From: Dugong dugon
Lineage: Eukaryota; Chordata; Mammalia; Sirenia; Dugongidae
DNA: 64,000 nucleotides
Assembly (NCBI GenBank): GCA_030035585.1
Contig: CM057460.1
Location: forward strand, 130,370,714 to 130,434,713
Reading direction: 5' to 3'
Shown here: positions 33,601 to 45,970 of the stretch, one piece after another
Position numbering within the stretch: the first letter of the stretch is position 1
Layout of the letters: every line of letters starts with the position of its first letter
Made by a program: the position numbers and the translations under genes
Notes under the pieces: model-generated
The model's database searches: none
What the model was told of the DNA's origin: nothing
Seen by the model: only the letters and a program-made list of their open reading frames with translations

Positions 33601-33986
33601 GATGCCTCTAGCGCCCAGAGGTCTCGCCCGCCGCCGCGCTCTCCCGCGCACCGACCACTCCCGACCCCTCGAGGCGGACAGACAGCAGCGACATCACGAG
33701 TACCCTGGCCCACGCCCGTTCTGCCACCACGGCAAGGTTTCGCGGTCTTGGAATGCACGAGGCGGGAGCCATTTGTTTCTAGACCCGCCCTGGAGGCCGC
33801 GTGGGCGGAGTAGGCATCAGACCGGCTTGGAACTCGCCGCGCCTCAGCCTAAACTCATCACGCCCGCGGCCGCTAGTCCAACCGCTTCTCCTCGTCCCGC
33901 CCAGTTCCGGCTGCCAGGTTCGTCTCTTCGGCTTGCCTCGCCCCCAGCCGTTCGGTTCCCGCTGATTCGGCCCCGGCTCTGGCCTC

Positions 33987-34250
33987 CTGGCTCCTCCTCG
34001 TTCCGCCCCGGCTCTGGCCAACCGGCTCCTCCTTCCCGGCCTGCCCCACCGCTAGCCAACTGGCTCCTCCACCTTGCCCCGCCCCCGACTCCTGGCTCTT
34101 CCTCCTCGCCCCCCTTAGGTTCCTGGCTCCTCCTAGCCCCGCCCCCATCTCCTGGCTCCTCCTCCTATCCCCGCCCCCAGACAACTGGCTCCTCCTTCGG
34201 GGCCTGCCTCTGGCTCCTGGCTCCTCCTCTCCCTCCCTCCCTCCCTGGCC
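33987..34250 (+). repeat. GC-box minisatellite, eight units of about 32 bp
   Basis: The motif ctggctcctcc (with small variants) begins at 33987, 34022, 34060, 34092, 34123, 34152, 34185 and 34217, giving spacings of 29-38 bp. Most units then carry a C-rich or GC-box segment such as ccccgccccc. The strand asymmetry is strong: pyrimidine-rich on +. Confidence 0.8.
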
Positions 34251-34374
34251 CGCACTTAGCAGATCTGTCTGCGGCCGCCCGCGAGTAAGAGAGCGAGCGA
34301 AAGGGGGACTCTGCAACGCCAGACCGCCCAGCCTGCGTTTTAGTGTCCAGGCGCTGCCGCGCCCCTTCCTCCGA
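34251..34374 (+). other. Candidate untranslated first exon with GTAAGT donor
   Basis: The segment downstream of the minisatellite ends in ccttcctccga followed by gtaagt at 34375-34380, matching the full U1 consensus at +1 to +6. An alternative weaker donor is at about 34285. No initiator or start codon can be assigned, and the 5' limit is arbitrary. Confidence 0.35.
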
Positions 34375-34489
34375 GTAAGTGCCTCCGGCGCGCTCGTCCC
34401 ACGCACACCCCCGCGGGGCTCCCCAGGCAGTCCGGCTGCGGGTTGCTCCCGAGGGAGCGCTTCCCGCTCACCGAGTTTCGGGAGTGAGT

Positions 34490-34550
34490 GGGTGTGAGTG
34501 CGCGTGTAAGTGTGTGCGTGTGTGCGCCCGCGCGCGTGCGTGCGTGCACA
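34490..34550 (+). repeat. Alternating TG/CG purine-pyrimidine tract
   Basis: gtgtgtgcgtgtgtgcgc, then cgcgcgtgcgtgcgtgca, is almost uninterrupted alternating sequence of the kind that favours Z-DNA. It lies about 115 bp downstream of the candidate donor. Confidence 0.8.
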
Positions 34551-34560
34551 GCTTTGGAAA

Positions 34561-37500
34561 CTCCGGAGTTTTGCCGACTTCCTTCGTCTCAGGGAGAATA
34601 CGAGACCTCTGACTGGGACCCTTTGCCGACCAGACGGACCCCTGAACCTCTACTTCCTGCTCTGCGCCCCACTTCCCCCCATCCTTTCTTCCATCTGTAG
34701 ACGCGGCCCCTCTGTGTGTCACACCCTCCTTGTAATCAGCCACGCATGCCAGCGAAAGGACTACCCTGGTTTTCAGGATGCCCCAGATTGCGAACAGAGA
34801 TGCTGGCTTCAGATTGTAATCCCCCCCCCTGCATTGTAAAACGGGCAGGGACCGGAATTTTGCTTTGAGATCATTCGAACCCTGGGCGGCTGATAGACAC
34901 GCTCAAGACCAGGCTGACCAGCCAGGCATGGGCATCTAGAAGATGTTTATTGATTCAACGACACCATAATTCTAAAGCCAACTGATTTCCTAAAACACAG
35001 CACTAACTAGAAAGAGCAGTACCCTGAGCGGAATCATGGAAGCAAATTAGATGGTCGTCGAAATCCTTAGATTTCTTACTATTATTTTTATTGGGGGTCA
35101 GTACATTTTTAATGCAGGGCATGTTTCTACATTTTAAAAAAAGTTAATTGGTACCTTTGCTACACAACAGCAGTACTGTGCTTGAGTCCATCTATAAAAT
35201 AGTTTCTCTATTTGTAAAATGATTCTCTGGTTCCTGAGGTCCCGTCCATTTCTAATCTCTGAATCCTAATCTCAGTTTATTTTCTCTATATTCTTATTAT
35301 GAAAGTAGAGATACCCATAAAAGGTTCCCTCTTCTTTGATAAAAGATGCTGGTAGGGAAGTGACATTTTGAATGGAAATTATTCATTGAGGTGTAGGGAC
35401 AACAAAACTGTGTGACTAGAGGAAATAACCAGAACAGGGCAGCCTTGGAGATGTCATTGTGCGTTGGCATATGCAAGTTAAGAGTTGATAAATCACTTTA
35501 AGTGCTGCTTATCATAGCAGATATTTTCATCCTGTTACACAGAAGTGTTTCCACACTGTTTTAACCAAGGAAACATTATGCTTTGCCAGGTAAACATGAT
35601 TCCATCTCTCTTTAAGGAGAGAAATAATTATCACACTTAATAAAACTCTTGGAAACATTTATTGCCACCTTCTAATTAGATCTATCATAGAGAGGTAAGT
35701 CAGCAAGTTATTGTTAGTATTCTAGCTAGTAACACAATTAGCTTTTTTTGCAGATTTTTGGTTGCCTCTTTCCCGCTATACACATTAATTGCCCCCTTCT
35801 TTTGAGTTTTTACCTCTAATTTGAATAAATAAAATTTAAGGAAGTGGTATACTACCTACCTTCCTGTAAAATATGAATAGCTGGATGTTACCTGTTTTTT
35901 GTAGAGCTCTGTGCATTAATAAATGTATGCTTTATAAGCCATTGTGTTCATCTAGATTACCTGATGATTTAAGGATCATTCATCAATCACTGAATATTCG
36001 AAGGTTCCCTTAAAAGAATAGTGATTCTACACAAATGGACCGTTTAAATTTTTCTTTAAGGGAAACTTTTAATCTATAGTGCCTTCTGTTCTAGCATGTT
36101 TAAATTTAACTAGAAAATATGTTGTGTGAGCTGGATAATCTCAAATTTATTGTCTCTTATTAATTTTCTGTTTCTGGCTATATTGCTAGACTTTGTCTGG
36201 GTAGTGAGACCTTGAGAGGACAGGCTGTTATTCTGGGGTCCCATGCAGAATGGCAGAAACTGGGGGTGAATGCACTGCAAGGGCTAGGAACAGAGTATTT
36301 TACAAAGCCTGTTCTCTGCAATTCTTCATTCTGTTGAAATTGGAGGAAAGGGTGTGTGGAGAGAAATGACTGCACGTAAACAGTACTCATTAGGAAATGC
36401 TGTATGAGGGGAAGGGCAGATTCCTAGGTGCCTTGTAGCTTGGGGAACTTCAAATAGATGATCATTGGAGTTGGCCCCAGTGTTGGACACTTCAGAGGTC
36501 TGATGGTTAATTGATCCAGTTAATCCTTTTCTTCTTGGAATAGCCCAATTGAAAGTAACACACTTCCTTCTTGGAGATTGCATTCTTAATCAAAATCAAG
36601 CTTTACTCCACACCGTGTAGAATAGTCCATTCCCTACCCCCTCCATTTTTGCCTGGTGCAAGTTGAAGGAAGTGAACATAGATAACTTCAGGAGGCAGGG
36701 GAGGAAGAGTGTCTTTTCACAGAGGGGAGTGAGAGTGGGCAAAAGGGCATTAACTCAACGCCTGGACCAGGGGCACTGATTGTGACAATGAAACATATGC
36801 ACAGGAGACAACCTGGACAAAAAGGTGGATAATTTACGCCAATTTGGTGCTCTCTGAGAGCTCTGGCTCGGATACAGAAGTTAAGGTAGGGCTCTGTGCC
36901 ATGCCAGATTAACTTTTTTCACCCCACCCCTCCACATGCTGCCCACATCCTGCATTTAATGCTGAGTGCACACAATAAGAACTCAACAAACGCTGAAAAC
37001 GAGCTTTTAACACCCCAACCTTTCTGTTTCCCTGTGACTGAGGGTTCTGCTCTCTTACCTCTGGTTGTGATGATGGTGGCACAGGGATCTCAGTCTACTG
37101 CAATTTCTAGACTTTTATCCATCAGGGGTGCTGCCTAATAGCTGAAAATGTCTAACTCGGGGGTCCAAAAATAAAAATCACAAAACTTTGGTGCAAAATG
37201 TAAATAAAGCCAATACTATCCAGTGGAGGCAAGTTAGTTTTCATTCTACATTTTGGCCCAAAGAGAAGAAAATGAGCTGCAAATGGAGTGTAGGGAATGA
37301 TAGCGTGTTAGAGGCAAGAAACACCTTAGAAACCATCTGCTCCGTGGGTCTTAGATCATAGTGGTTTGCCGTTATGAAAGTTTGGAGGAGTATCGATATT
37401 CCTCAGTCCAGCTTGCAGGAGGCATATACCATTCATTCATGCACCCAGCATTTATTGATCTCCTATTATGGGCCTGGCACTGGGCAACTCTCTAATGTTT

Positions 37501-38284
37501 GCATGAAGGTCTCAGATCTTAGAGGTCGGATGATGTGAGGAAAGATGTTTGTTGATAAAAAGGGTTCCTGAAGGTAAGTTGATAGTGGCAAAAGTGGATT
37601 CAGAATCCTACTGTGTTTCACCAAAGAAAGTGAAGGCACTTCCTTAGTTAGGACTGTGGAGGAAGCATCTTCAAATTAATCTTATTTCTCAATAACCTTT
37701 CTTCTGCTGTCTGTTTAAAATAAACAGTGGTATAACTACAATGAACCTGATTTCACAGGATTTTATTTTGTTGGGCTTATACATCAAGTAGAAAAGTTAC
37801 CTGAGAAACTTGCTTTAAAATATTGCAGTTGTCAACAGTAATTAAGTAATGCCCCCCCACCTTTTAAAGAGCAGTTGTTTTTTTCTCTGAAAACAAGTAT
37901 TTGTGAATCTCAGTTCAGAACCAAGGTAGCTTTTAGAAGTGCAAAGCTAGATGGGCATCAACAAGGTTGTTTTTCCTAGGGTTGTCCTTTTTCTTATAGA
38001 GCAAAGGGGTTAGAGACCAACAAGATACTATTTCACTGAGGTGACTGGAGTCTAGGTATATAGCTCCCCTACACAGGCACACGCGCATACACAAGAAGTC
38101 AGTGGATTGCGCTTCCATTGGAACACCCTCAGGCTAACTTGTAAACAAATCTGGGTTACTCTTCTTCAGTAACAATGAATGAAGTCCTAAATTCCACTTG
38201 TAGTTTCCTTCAGCATTGGGAATAAAAATGACTTTTAGTCTAATCAAGAAGAGAGTAATTCAGAATGACTTTACCAGTTCTCAT
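34561..38284. other. Probable TNFAIP8 intron or flank, no gene seen
   Basis: Rather low in young repeats. A run of C residues lies near 34820. A short MIR-like trace lies at about 35210-35270 and old repeat debris at 37410-37500. No exon with matching splice sites and open frame was recognised. Confidence 0.45.
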
Positions 38285-38465
38285 GTCTCAGTCGCCACTG
38301 GCTGTGTGACTTTGGTCAATCTGTTTGAGCCTTCTGAGTCTTTTTCCTCACCTAAACATTGGGGATAGTATTGACATTATAGGGTTGTTGTGTGGATTAA
38401 ACCAGAATGTTCCTCTCTTGTTGTCCAGCATGCAGAAAGCACCCAGCAAGTGGTAGGCTATATTG
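38285..38465 (+). repeat. MIR SINE
   Basis: tggctgtgtgactttggtca, cttttt-cctcacctaaac, 'tatagggttgttgtgtggat' and 'cagcaagtggtaggct' follow MIR order in sense orientation. Confidence 0.75.
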
Positions 38466-40039
38466 GGTTGGCCAGATAGGTCTCATTTCAAGAGGATGGT
38501 GTTCGTACTGGGTCATACTGGAGTAGAGAGGGAGAGTGGTAACTTGTACCATATGTGCTTTTAGCGTGAACTTTTATTTTTCTTCTCTAATGATGCCGGA
38601 GGAGCCTGGAGAACAGAGTGAATATAGGACAATTTCAATGATTCCCAGCTGCAGAGTCACATGATTATATGAGGGAACTCTTAACTGCTGCTGCTAAAGA
38701 TGAATGAGCCAGAGCAGGGCATTGGGGTTTTATGTGCCTGAGCATGAAGAAGAGCCAGGGATGGTATCCATTAAGCTGCCCTGTTCATAAGGAAAGCTTT
38801 TAAAAGACCTATTACAGTTCATTTGTGAGCAAAGGGTTGGCCTTGTATCTCTAGAGACCCATGTTAAAAGAGGTAATGGATGACACCAGGTTATTCAAGA
38901 CATGCAGAGCAAACTACCATATTTTAGCTGCCCCTGGTGTCACAGAGGGACTTTGCTGGTGGCTGGTGGGAAGTTGTGTGATTTCCACAGGGCTTTGAAC
39001 CAGTTTGTTCCCAAGAATGAGTGTTGTCCCCTGTTGCAAGCTCTTCTGGTGACAGGGTGCTCGGCACACAGTACACTGTTGAATATATGAAATGAGCACA
39101 AAAGTGAGAAACAACCTACATGGCCAATACGTTCTGTAAATCTGTCTGTTATTCTTTCAAAACCAAATTCGTTCAGCTCAACCTCCTGTCCTCTTCCCGG
39201 TTATTTTATTTATTGAAAAAAATTGAGTTTCCCACAACATGGCTGTCAGCAAAGGTGGGGAGGTGGGGGTTATGATGTGTGCTTGTGGAGACTTTACTGT
39301 ACTCATCCTTTCCTGTCTTGAACTCTTAATCTGATTCGTGTTCAGACACACACACACCCAGACTTAACAAGGGAATTTCTCAGAAATGCCATGGTCTTCT
39401 GAGAAAAAATACAGCAACAATGTTGACAACAGATTGCAAAGTCCAGAACAAACCCTGGTGACTCAGACCTTTAAGAAATAAATCCAGTACCTGATTTCAC
39501 CTCTTTATGATCAAGTAAGTCTCCTTAGTTTTTCCTTCTTTGTCTCTCTCTCTCTCTCTCTCTGAAGAGATGAGGTAGCTTTCTGGGAAGTGGCAGGTGT
39601 TTGATTAAATGCTACTTCGAGCACCCTGGAAGAGTAGAGCAAACCTGACTTAGTGATGGAATTCCTTTTGCCTTACTGCAGAGGTAGGTCCCAGGTGACT
39701 CACAAGTATACTTGGGGAGGTGAATGAGCTCAGGCTTCCGCACATAACTGATGATGGTCTCTGTTTATTTGCACACAATTTGCACCTTTCCTTTTATGGT
39801 CTGGAAGGAGTGACAGTGCTTGCAAGGAATGGCTGCTATTACTTGCCTGGATAAGAGATTGTGTGGAAATAGGGAGCCTCCCAAGGAAGCAGTATTCCCC
39901 GCCCTGAGTACTTGTAGTGCTTATCACCTTCCCAGCATGGAGGCTTTGCCCAGGTGGATGGTTTGAGAATGTGATTATCCTGACAGCCACAAAGGTGATA
40001 TGCCAAATGAAACTTTGAACTTGTCCAGTGTGCTGTATT
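38466..40039. other. Non-coding stretch with a (CT)n microsatellite
   Basis: A (CT)n run of about ten units occupies 39542-39563, and a short CA run lies near 39348. Otherwise there is unassigned sequence with no gene seen. Confidence 0.5.
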
Positions 40040-40225
40040 TTAGGACTCATCTGGGGCAGGTGATCCCAATCTGACTGTAAGATACCTGGGGAGTTTGATA
40101 TAAAAGGTACAGATTCCTGGGTTCCCATCTACTGAATCAGTATCACCAAAACTGGCCTCAGAATCTGTATTTCTAACAAGTTCCCCAGGTGACTAATGCA
40201 CAACAAATTGAGAACTCCTGGCCCA
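40040..40225 (-). repeat. MER5A-type hAT relic
   Basis: 'ctactgaatcagtatcacca', 'tctgtatttctaacaagttc' and 'cccaggtgactaatgcac' are ordered as in MER5A. Orientation is tentative. Confidence 0.65.
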
Positions 40226-40450
40226 AGAGACTGTTTTTCCTGCCTTGTTTTATAAATAAGGTTATTCAGGTAGCAGATATCTGCAGGGATTTTAAGGCAG
40301 CAGAAAGAGCAAATCTCTTGAAAGTACAAAATGGCTTTCAAGTTTAAAGAAGATTAAAATGGATATGTACACATGAAATGAACACCTGTGTACCTATCTT
40401 AAGAAATAACAAAGTGGTTTTTCAATTAGGTTCTCACTGGGCTGCAAAAA

Positions 40451-40612
40451 GGAGCCCTGGTGGCACAGTGGTTAAAAACTCAGGTGCTTACCAAAAGGTC
40501 GGCAGTTCGAGTCCACCAGCCGCTCCTTGGAAACACTATGGCGCAGTTCTGCTCTGCCCTGTAGGGTTGCTGTGAGTCGGCATCAACTCGACGGCAACGG
40601 GTTTTGGTTTTA
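40451..40612 (+). mobile_element. AfroSINE, complete, with target duplication
   Basis: This is the cleanest SINE in the window: head ggagccctggtggcacagtg, B box ggcagttcgagtccacc, body and RTE-like tail gagtcggcatcaactcgacg. Flanking repeats are gggctgcaaaaa at 40439-40450 and gggctgaaaaa at about 40613. Retained CpGs suggest it is young. Confidence 0.93.
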
Positions 40613-41639
40613 GGGGCTGAAAAATGTTGACAAGCAACCAGGCCAAGAACAAAATATAAAAACCAAAACCAAAAGAGGTGTCCCACAAGTATATCTGGGA
40701 ATTGAAAGCCAGGAAACAAGAGATGTTGGGAAATGTGCTGAGTATTTATTTGCTGAAAATTTTAATTTTGAATCACTGGCTAGACTGACATCATAAATCA
40801 AGTATCCCAGCAGACTGGAGGACACCTCAGATTGCCTTGTAGGTTGGTGACCTGGGATGGATATCCTTTTTTCAAGAGTGGCACATGTTTGGAAGAGCCC
40901 CAGACCTAAGACTCTTGAGTTACCAAGTGGTCAGTTTTCCCCACCCTAGGCCTACCCCTGGTCCTGAGGTCCTGGTACCTCCAGGCATCTATCCGGTTCT
41001 CATAGTACCCCTCTATTTTGAAACGGTAAGCAACAGGAAAATGGAGAACAGACTTTTTTCTTTGAAGCTATCCTAGCTATAACTTCTTTTCCTCTTCTTC
41101 CTCCTCCTCCTCCTCTTCTTTCGTCTTTTTTTTTGCATTTTGGGCTGTACCAGTACTTCAGAATTTCTTCCCTATTTCTGATTTCTAGTCCATTTTTCAT
41201 TTATCAGTCTAATAGGGGCCATGGAAATTATGAATGGTAAAGGTCTGCTGCTGATGATACATAGTGCTAATTTTAGTGGAACACTTTTTTTTCCCTCTAG
41301 GCTTTAATATTTGATAAGAGACCAACAAGTATGAAAATGAATTAATTTGAGTCTTGCCTCAGCCTTCCTTTCTAGCCGGTTATTCTCCATATTTGCTGCC
41401 CTAGAGTCCAGCACACCAGGATCCTTCTAGCCTCACAATTTGGGGAGTGGAGGAACCTGGACAATGGCTTGTGGAGACAGGTGACAGGGGCAGAGAATTA
41501 ACTACCCCACTCTTTCTGGTGCACACCTTGACTTTGAGTACCCCACAGGCATGTCCACCCCAATTTTACGCTTCAGTCAATCTTTTGTGAGTTCTGGTCC
41601 ATTTTATGGTTGCCCTTAGTGTTTGTATATTCATGACAT
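40613..41639. other. Non-coding stretch with a CTT/CCT-rich tract
   Basis: A pyrimidine-rich simple repeat at 41088-41128 (cttcctcctcctcctcctct). Nothing else is recognised. Confidence 0.5.
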
Positions 41640-42200
41640 AAATAGTGTACTTTATCAGGATGCTTTAAGCTGCAGGTAAGAAAATGCCCAGCTGACAGTG
41701 GTTTGAACAGTAAGACATTAAATTATCTTATGTGAAGGGTAGTCTGGAGTTGGGCAGATCCAGGGCTGGATCAGTGGTTTAGATAGTGTCATCAGGGACC
41801 CAGGTTCTTTCCATCCTTCTGCTCCCCGATCCTCAGCGTGCTACCTTTTTATCTGCAGACTTGCCCCCTTGTGGGCAGAAAAATGGCTTTCTCAGCTCTG
41901 GGTGCCGTATGCCCCTTCCAGCCCCATTCAAAGGCAGGAAGTGTGTGTATGTATGTAGGGGGTGTTAGAACACAGAGAGGGCAGCAGTAAGGTTCTCTTG
42001 TAGTGAATATCTCTTTTCATCCAGGGTAAAAGCTTTCCTGAAGCCTCCCTAGGCCTCATTGGCCAGAACTGAGTCATAGCTGCAAGGGAAGCTGTGAAAG
42101 TGAGTAGCTGGCATTGACAGCCTCTGTCGTGGGAGGTTGGTCGTGCCAATAGGAGGAAGGGTGGGGGAGTGGCTGTCGGGTAGACAAATAGCAGCATCTG
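41640..42200. repeat. Old interspersed repeat, family not assigned
   Basis: Wording such as 'atcagggacccaggttcttt', 'tcctcagcgtgctacctttt' and 'cctcattggccagaactgag' matches a mammalian-wide repeat I have seen in many genomes but cannot name. No coding sequence. Confidence 0.4.
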
Positions 42201-42529
42201 CCACCTACACTAGCTAGTCTCAGGCTCCCATACCCCAGTGGCTGTCGAGCTCAGGCCATCCTATGGCTGATAATAATAATCCCAGATTTTATTGAGATTA
42301 AAACTAACCAGTGGTAATGAGTAGTTGGAGAAACAACAGTGATGTGGAAAGTGTTGAAAATCACATATGACTACTAGCGGTGACATTTTTAAGTTAAGGA
42401 TTACGTATTTCTAAAAATAGCACTACCGTACTTACTTTGGAGAAAGATCCCTGCATTCAGACTCAGAAGATATCTTTCAAATAGAGAATTACGTATGTTT
42501 CTGGAAACATACCCAGTTCCACACACAGT

Positions 42530-42920
42530 AATCCTGGCAAACATTCATTGAGTGCGTAAGATGGATCAGGCTCTGTGCTAAGTGCTTTACATACATTATT
42601 TCATTTCATCATCATAACAGCCTAATGAGATAGGTACTATTGTTAATCCTCATTTATAGATGAGGAATTGAGGCTTAAAACCAAAAAAACAAAACCCATT
42701 GCTGTCTAGTCGATTCCAACTCATAGCGACCCTATAGGACAGAGTAGAACTGCCGCATAGGGTTTCCAAGGAGCGCCTGGTGGATTCTAACTGCTGACCT
42801 TTTGGTTTGCAGCCAAGCTCTTAACTACTGCACCAGTAACTTGCTAAAGCCACGCTGCAGGTACCTGGCGGAGCTGGGATTCACACCCTGGCAGTTCAGC
42901 TGCCTCCCATACTTGTGCTC
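42530..42920 (-). repeat. MIR SINE, antisense, split by a SINE
   Basis: Left half 42530-42676 (taagtgctttacatacatta … tcatttatagatgaggaatt). The right half 42837-42920 is taacttgctaaagccacgct and 'gagctgggattcacaccctg'. Together they make one antisense MIR with the SINE 42677-42836 in the middle. Confidence 0.8.
42677..42836 (-). mobile_element. AfroSINE, antisense, inside MIR
   Basis: It starts with the complement of the A/T-rich tail (aaaaccaaaaaaacaaaa), then cgattccaactcatagcgac, 'gagcgcctggtggattctaa' and 'ctcttaactactgcaccag'. Confidence 0.9.
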
Positions 42921-42937
42921 TGAACTGTTGCAGGGTA

Positions 42938-43128
42938 TTCAAAACAAAGTTGTCAATTCATGGTGACCCCATGTGTTTCAGTGTAGAACAGTGCTCTATA
43001 GGGTTTTTGATGGCTGTGATGTCAGAAGTAGATGGCCGGGTCTTTCTTCCAAGGTGCCTGTGGGTGGGTTCAAACTGCCAACTTTTTGCTTAGTAGCTGA
43101 GCACTTAACTGTTTGTGCCTCTCTTACC
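42938..43128 (-). mobile_element. Composite SINE, antisense
   Basis: Composite family features in antisense: 'catggtgaccccatgtgttt', 'gatggccgggtctttcttcc', 'gggttcaaactgccaactt' and 'gcacttaactgtttgtg'. It is more diverged than the copy at 26833. Confidence 0.8.
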
Positions 43129-44540
43129 CCTGAATAGAACTGTTAGAGAGCTCACCTATTTTCTGTGAACTCTCAAAGACTGTTACCTCTCTAATCAGTC
43201 AGTTTCAGTGTAGCTTTTGTCCCTGTTTATTCTTCGTATTTTTTTTGTTTTGTTTTGTTTTTAATAGTGGGAAGATGAACTATGGGGATATGCATGGCCT
43301 TTCTGACACCCACTCACCCAGCTTCCCTCAGCAAGTCACCCGAGTCTCCTGTGCAAGACCAAGTGTGGGTGGGGGGGCGAGGATGCCCCAGAACGTAGAG
43401 TCTGTCATTCATGGACCCATTTCCATCTGCAGATTGTATCAAAATCCTAAATTTATTACAGAAGTAATTCACATTTCAAAGTGAAAATTAAGGATCTGGA
43501 AGTTCAGAGTCAATGGAGCTGCACCTCCCAAATTGAGAGGATGACACTGGTCTCCTTTTCATGTTGGGAAGAAGTTAGACAATATCAATCACCCAGAGAA
43601 ATGTTTCTTTTATTATTGCCTCTTGCAACAGAGTGCCAGTCTGTGAGCTGGTAAATTTGTCCCCAAGTTATAGAGTCTTTGTGTGAGGCAGATTTTGTAC
43701 AAGCTAGGACAGCTTCTTGACAGTCATTGCACAGAAATTGCACCCTGCAGAACGCTTGAGCTGCTAGGATTCAGCCTTAGTACGTGCAGTGCAATTGGGT
43801 CATTCTTGTCTTGTGACTCTGATGGCAGGAATGCAATGCAGCTCCTGTTCCAAGGCCCCTTGCCCACAGCTCGGAAGCAGTGCAGACCCAGGGGCCCTGT
43901 ATTTCTTCACTTAGTTCCTGAAACTCATTTCTAAAGCCATACTGGTTGCCGTGGGTGTGGTCCTTCACTTACACTTAAGGATGCTTAAAGGGGAAAATTG
44001 TTTTCCTTGATTGTTTTTTTTAATCTGCAGTTGCTAATAACTTGCATAGGGAGCTAGGTAGAGGAGTCAGGGTGTAAATTCCATGTCTCATTCTAGGAAC
44101 TCAAAACTGCCCTATGTTGGCCTGTTGAATGTTACAACTTTGAGTCAGGTGATTAATCTTGACAAGATTAACTGATTAAAATCTTGTCTGTGAGAACCCA
44201 ACCATGCTTTGCAATTCCAGTAGGCATCCAAGAGTCATTTTGAGTTGAGATTGCCTTTAGGATATTTTGGATCATGTCATTTGTTATAAACTTTCAAAAA
44301 TAATATTAAATGTTACAAGACAAATTTTAGTCAAAACTGTATAGATAAAAATCATTTACCTTAAACGTGAGAAGTTCATTGAAGCAGAAGTCCATCATAA
44401 GACACAGGTTTCTGACTGATTTGCTGCTTGGCCCCTTAGCCTCTACCCTGCAGCAAAGTGCACCTTTGTAGTCCTTTCCACTCAGTTGGCCATCGTTGTG
44501 CTGGCACTCCTAGATTTTCTTAACTCTCTTTTCTTTTCAC
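43129..44540. other. Non-coding stretch, no gene seen
   Basis: Contains a (TTTTG)n tract near 43236-43262. Short ORFs on both strands have no family resemblance. Confidence 0.5.
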
Positions 44541-44544
44541 CTTT

Positions 44545-45730
44545 TTGTTGTAAAATAAAACACACACACACACAATAAATATACAGCTTTGTAAATTAGA
44601 ATAAGGCAAACACCCATGTAATCATCACTCAGGTCAAGAACTTTGCCAGCCACCCAAAAGTACCTTCATATAGCCCGTTCCAATCATATTCTCCTCCATC
44701 CCTCCAAAAGGAACCACCGTGCTGACTTTTATAGTAATCACTTCCTTGCATCTCTTTGTGGTTGTATCACCCAAGCGTACATCCTGACCCACTTTAGTTT
44801 AGTCTTGACCATGTTTTAAATATGTCTTTTAAGTCTCTCTTAATCACAAATTCCCTTACCATACCTCCCTCCTTAAAAAATAAAGTAAAATAAAAATTTG
44901 TTAAAGAACCTGGGCTGTTTGATCTGTAGAGTTCCCCACAGTCTTGACAACAAGAAAGATACCCATGCATGGTGCAGCTCACTTTGTTCCTTTGCACTCT
45001 TTCCTGCATCTGGAGCCAGAGTCTTAATCAGACTCAGGTTTGATCGCTTTGGAACGATTACAGGTGCTGTTGTATTCTTTCATCAGGAGGCACATAGTAT
45101 CTGGTTTTTCATTCTTTTTTGATGTTAGCAGCTGTTGATCCCCAGTGTCTAGATCTGTTAATTCATTGGGGCTTGCAGAATGGTGATGTTCTAATTGTAT
45201 GAATTTGATTCTGTTTATTAATTGGAATAATTTTATAAGCACACACTTCCCTTCAGTCTTATTTAATCACCCAGTAGTACAGTTTGTATAAGAATAGCAG
45301 GATAAGTGCTGGGTTCTTCCTTTTATTTATCAGGTTTTCAAGAATTAGTTTCCCATCATTCTCAGAAGGTGACCAGTTGGGTTGTTGTTGTTGTTTTATT
45401 GCTGTGAACTCATGAATTTATATATATCTAAAGTCATTGAAATTTTTATTCTTACTAAGACTCAAATTGTCCCATCTTTAATCAGTGGGAACCTATTTCA
45501 TTTGGCTCCTGAGTCCTGACACAACCTTAGTAATCATTGATAGCTTCTGTGCTGTCTTGAGTGTCAAGATGACCCAGGTTTGTCTTGTGCATTTCATGCC
45601 TTAGACCTGGAGTCAGCCACTCCTGCAAGAATCTCCAGTTTCTTTTACTAAGAAATGGTATTTCAGAACCATAATCCAGGGACTGGAGCAGTGATTGTTT
45701 CTAGGCCTTTCCACTGGTCAGAGCTGGGAA

Positions 45731-45763
<33 letters not shown>

Positions 45764-45970
45764 TTTACATGCAAACATACATATGTGTATAAATATAAAT
45801 ACTTTTTGAGTTCATATTGATATTTCCAATTCAAATTCAAGACTCTTCTGTATTACATTTGTATTTCTTTCACACTTAGAGTCCTGGTTCTTTAGTCACA
45901 GGGGAGATGGAATTAGAATATCCTATAATTACTCATTTGATTGCCCCATATTACACAGCAGTCACCGAAT
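44545..45970 (-). repeat. Old L1 3' UTR (L1M type), antisense
   Basis: 'acacccatgtaatcatcact' (about 44611), 'gttagcagctgttgatcccc' (about 45126), 'caaattgtcccatctttaat' and 'agacctggagtcagccactc' (about 45604) fit an antisense L1M 3' UTR. It contains (CA)n tracts at 44561-44574 and 45733-45760. It is cut by the nested SINEs and may resume at 46551. Confidence 0.65.
45733..45760. repeat. (AC)14 microsatellite
   Basis: Fourteen uninterrupted AC units inside the antisense L1. Confidence 0.95.

Larger units (their letters stand above)
33601..34560 (+). promoter_or_regulatory. CpG island promoter, probably of TNFAIP8
   Basis: Dense CpG and G+C content sets this block off sharply from the AT-rich flanks. 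It has multiple GC boxes (gccccgccccc at 34076-34086, 34136-34146 and near 34168-34178), no evident TATA box, and two consensus-like splice donors in + orientation (GA|GTAAGA near 34284 and CGA|GTAAGT at 34375). In human, TNFAIP8 is the next gene after DMXL1 and points the same way. That makes this its most likely upstream promoter, but the gene assignment is inference. TNFAIP8 encodes a small cytosolic TIPE-family, lipid-binding, anti-apoptotic protein. None of its coding sequence was found here. Large ORFs inside the island are GC-rich artefacts. Confidence 0.7.

Noticed and set aside
33602-34288. A 228-codon open frame on the + strand and overlapping minus-strand frames of up to 177 codons
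   Set aside because: They lie in a CpG island and minisatellite, are low-complexity in P, S, G, A and R, and have no start context or domain. High GC content alone keeps several frames open.
40451-40530. tRNA gene
   Set aside because: A- and B-box-like sequences are present but belong to the SINE head. The cloverleaf is incomplete and RTE-derived body sequence follows. The same applies to every SINE listed.
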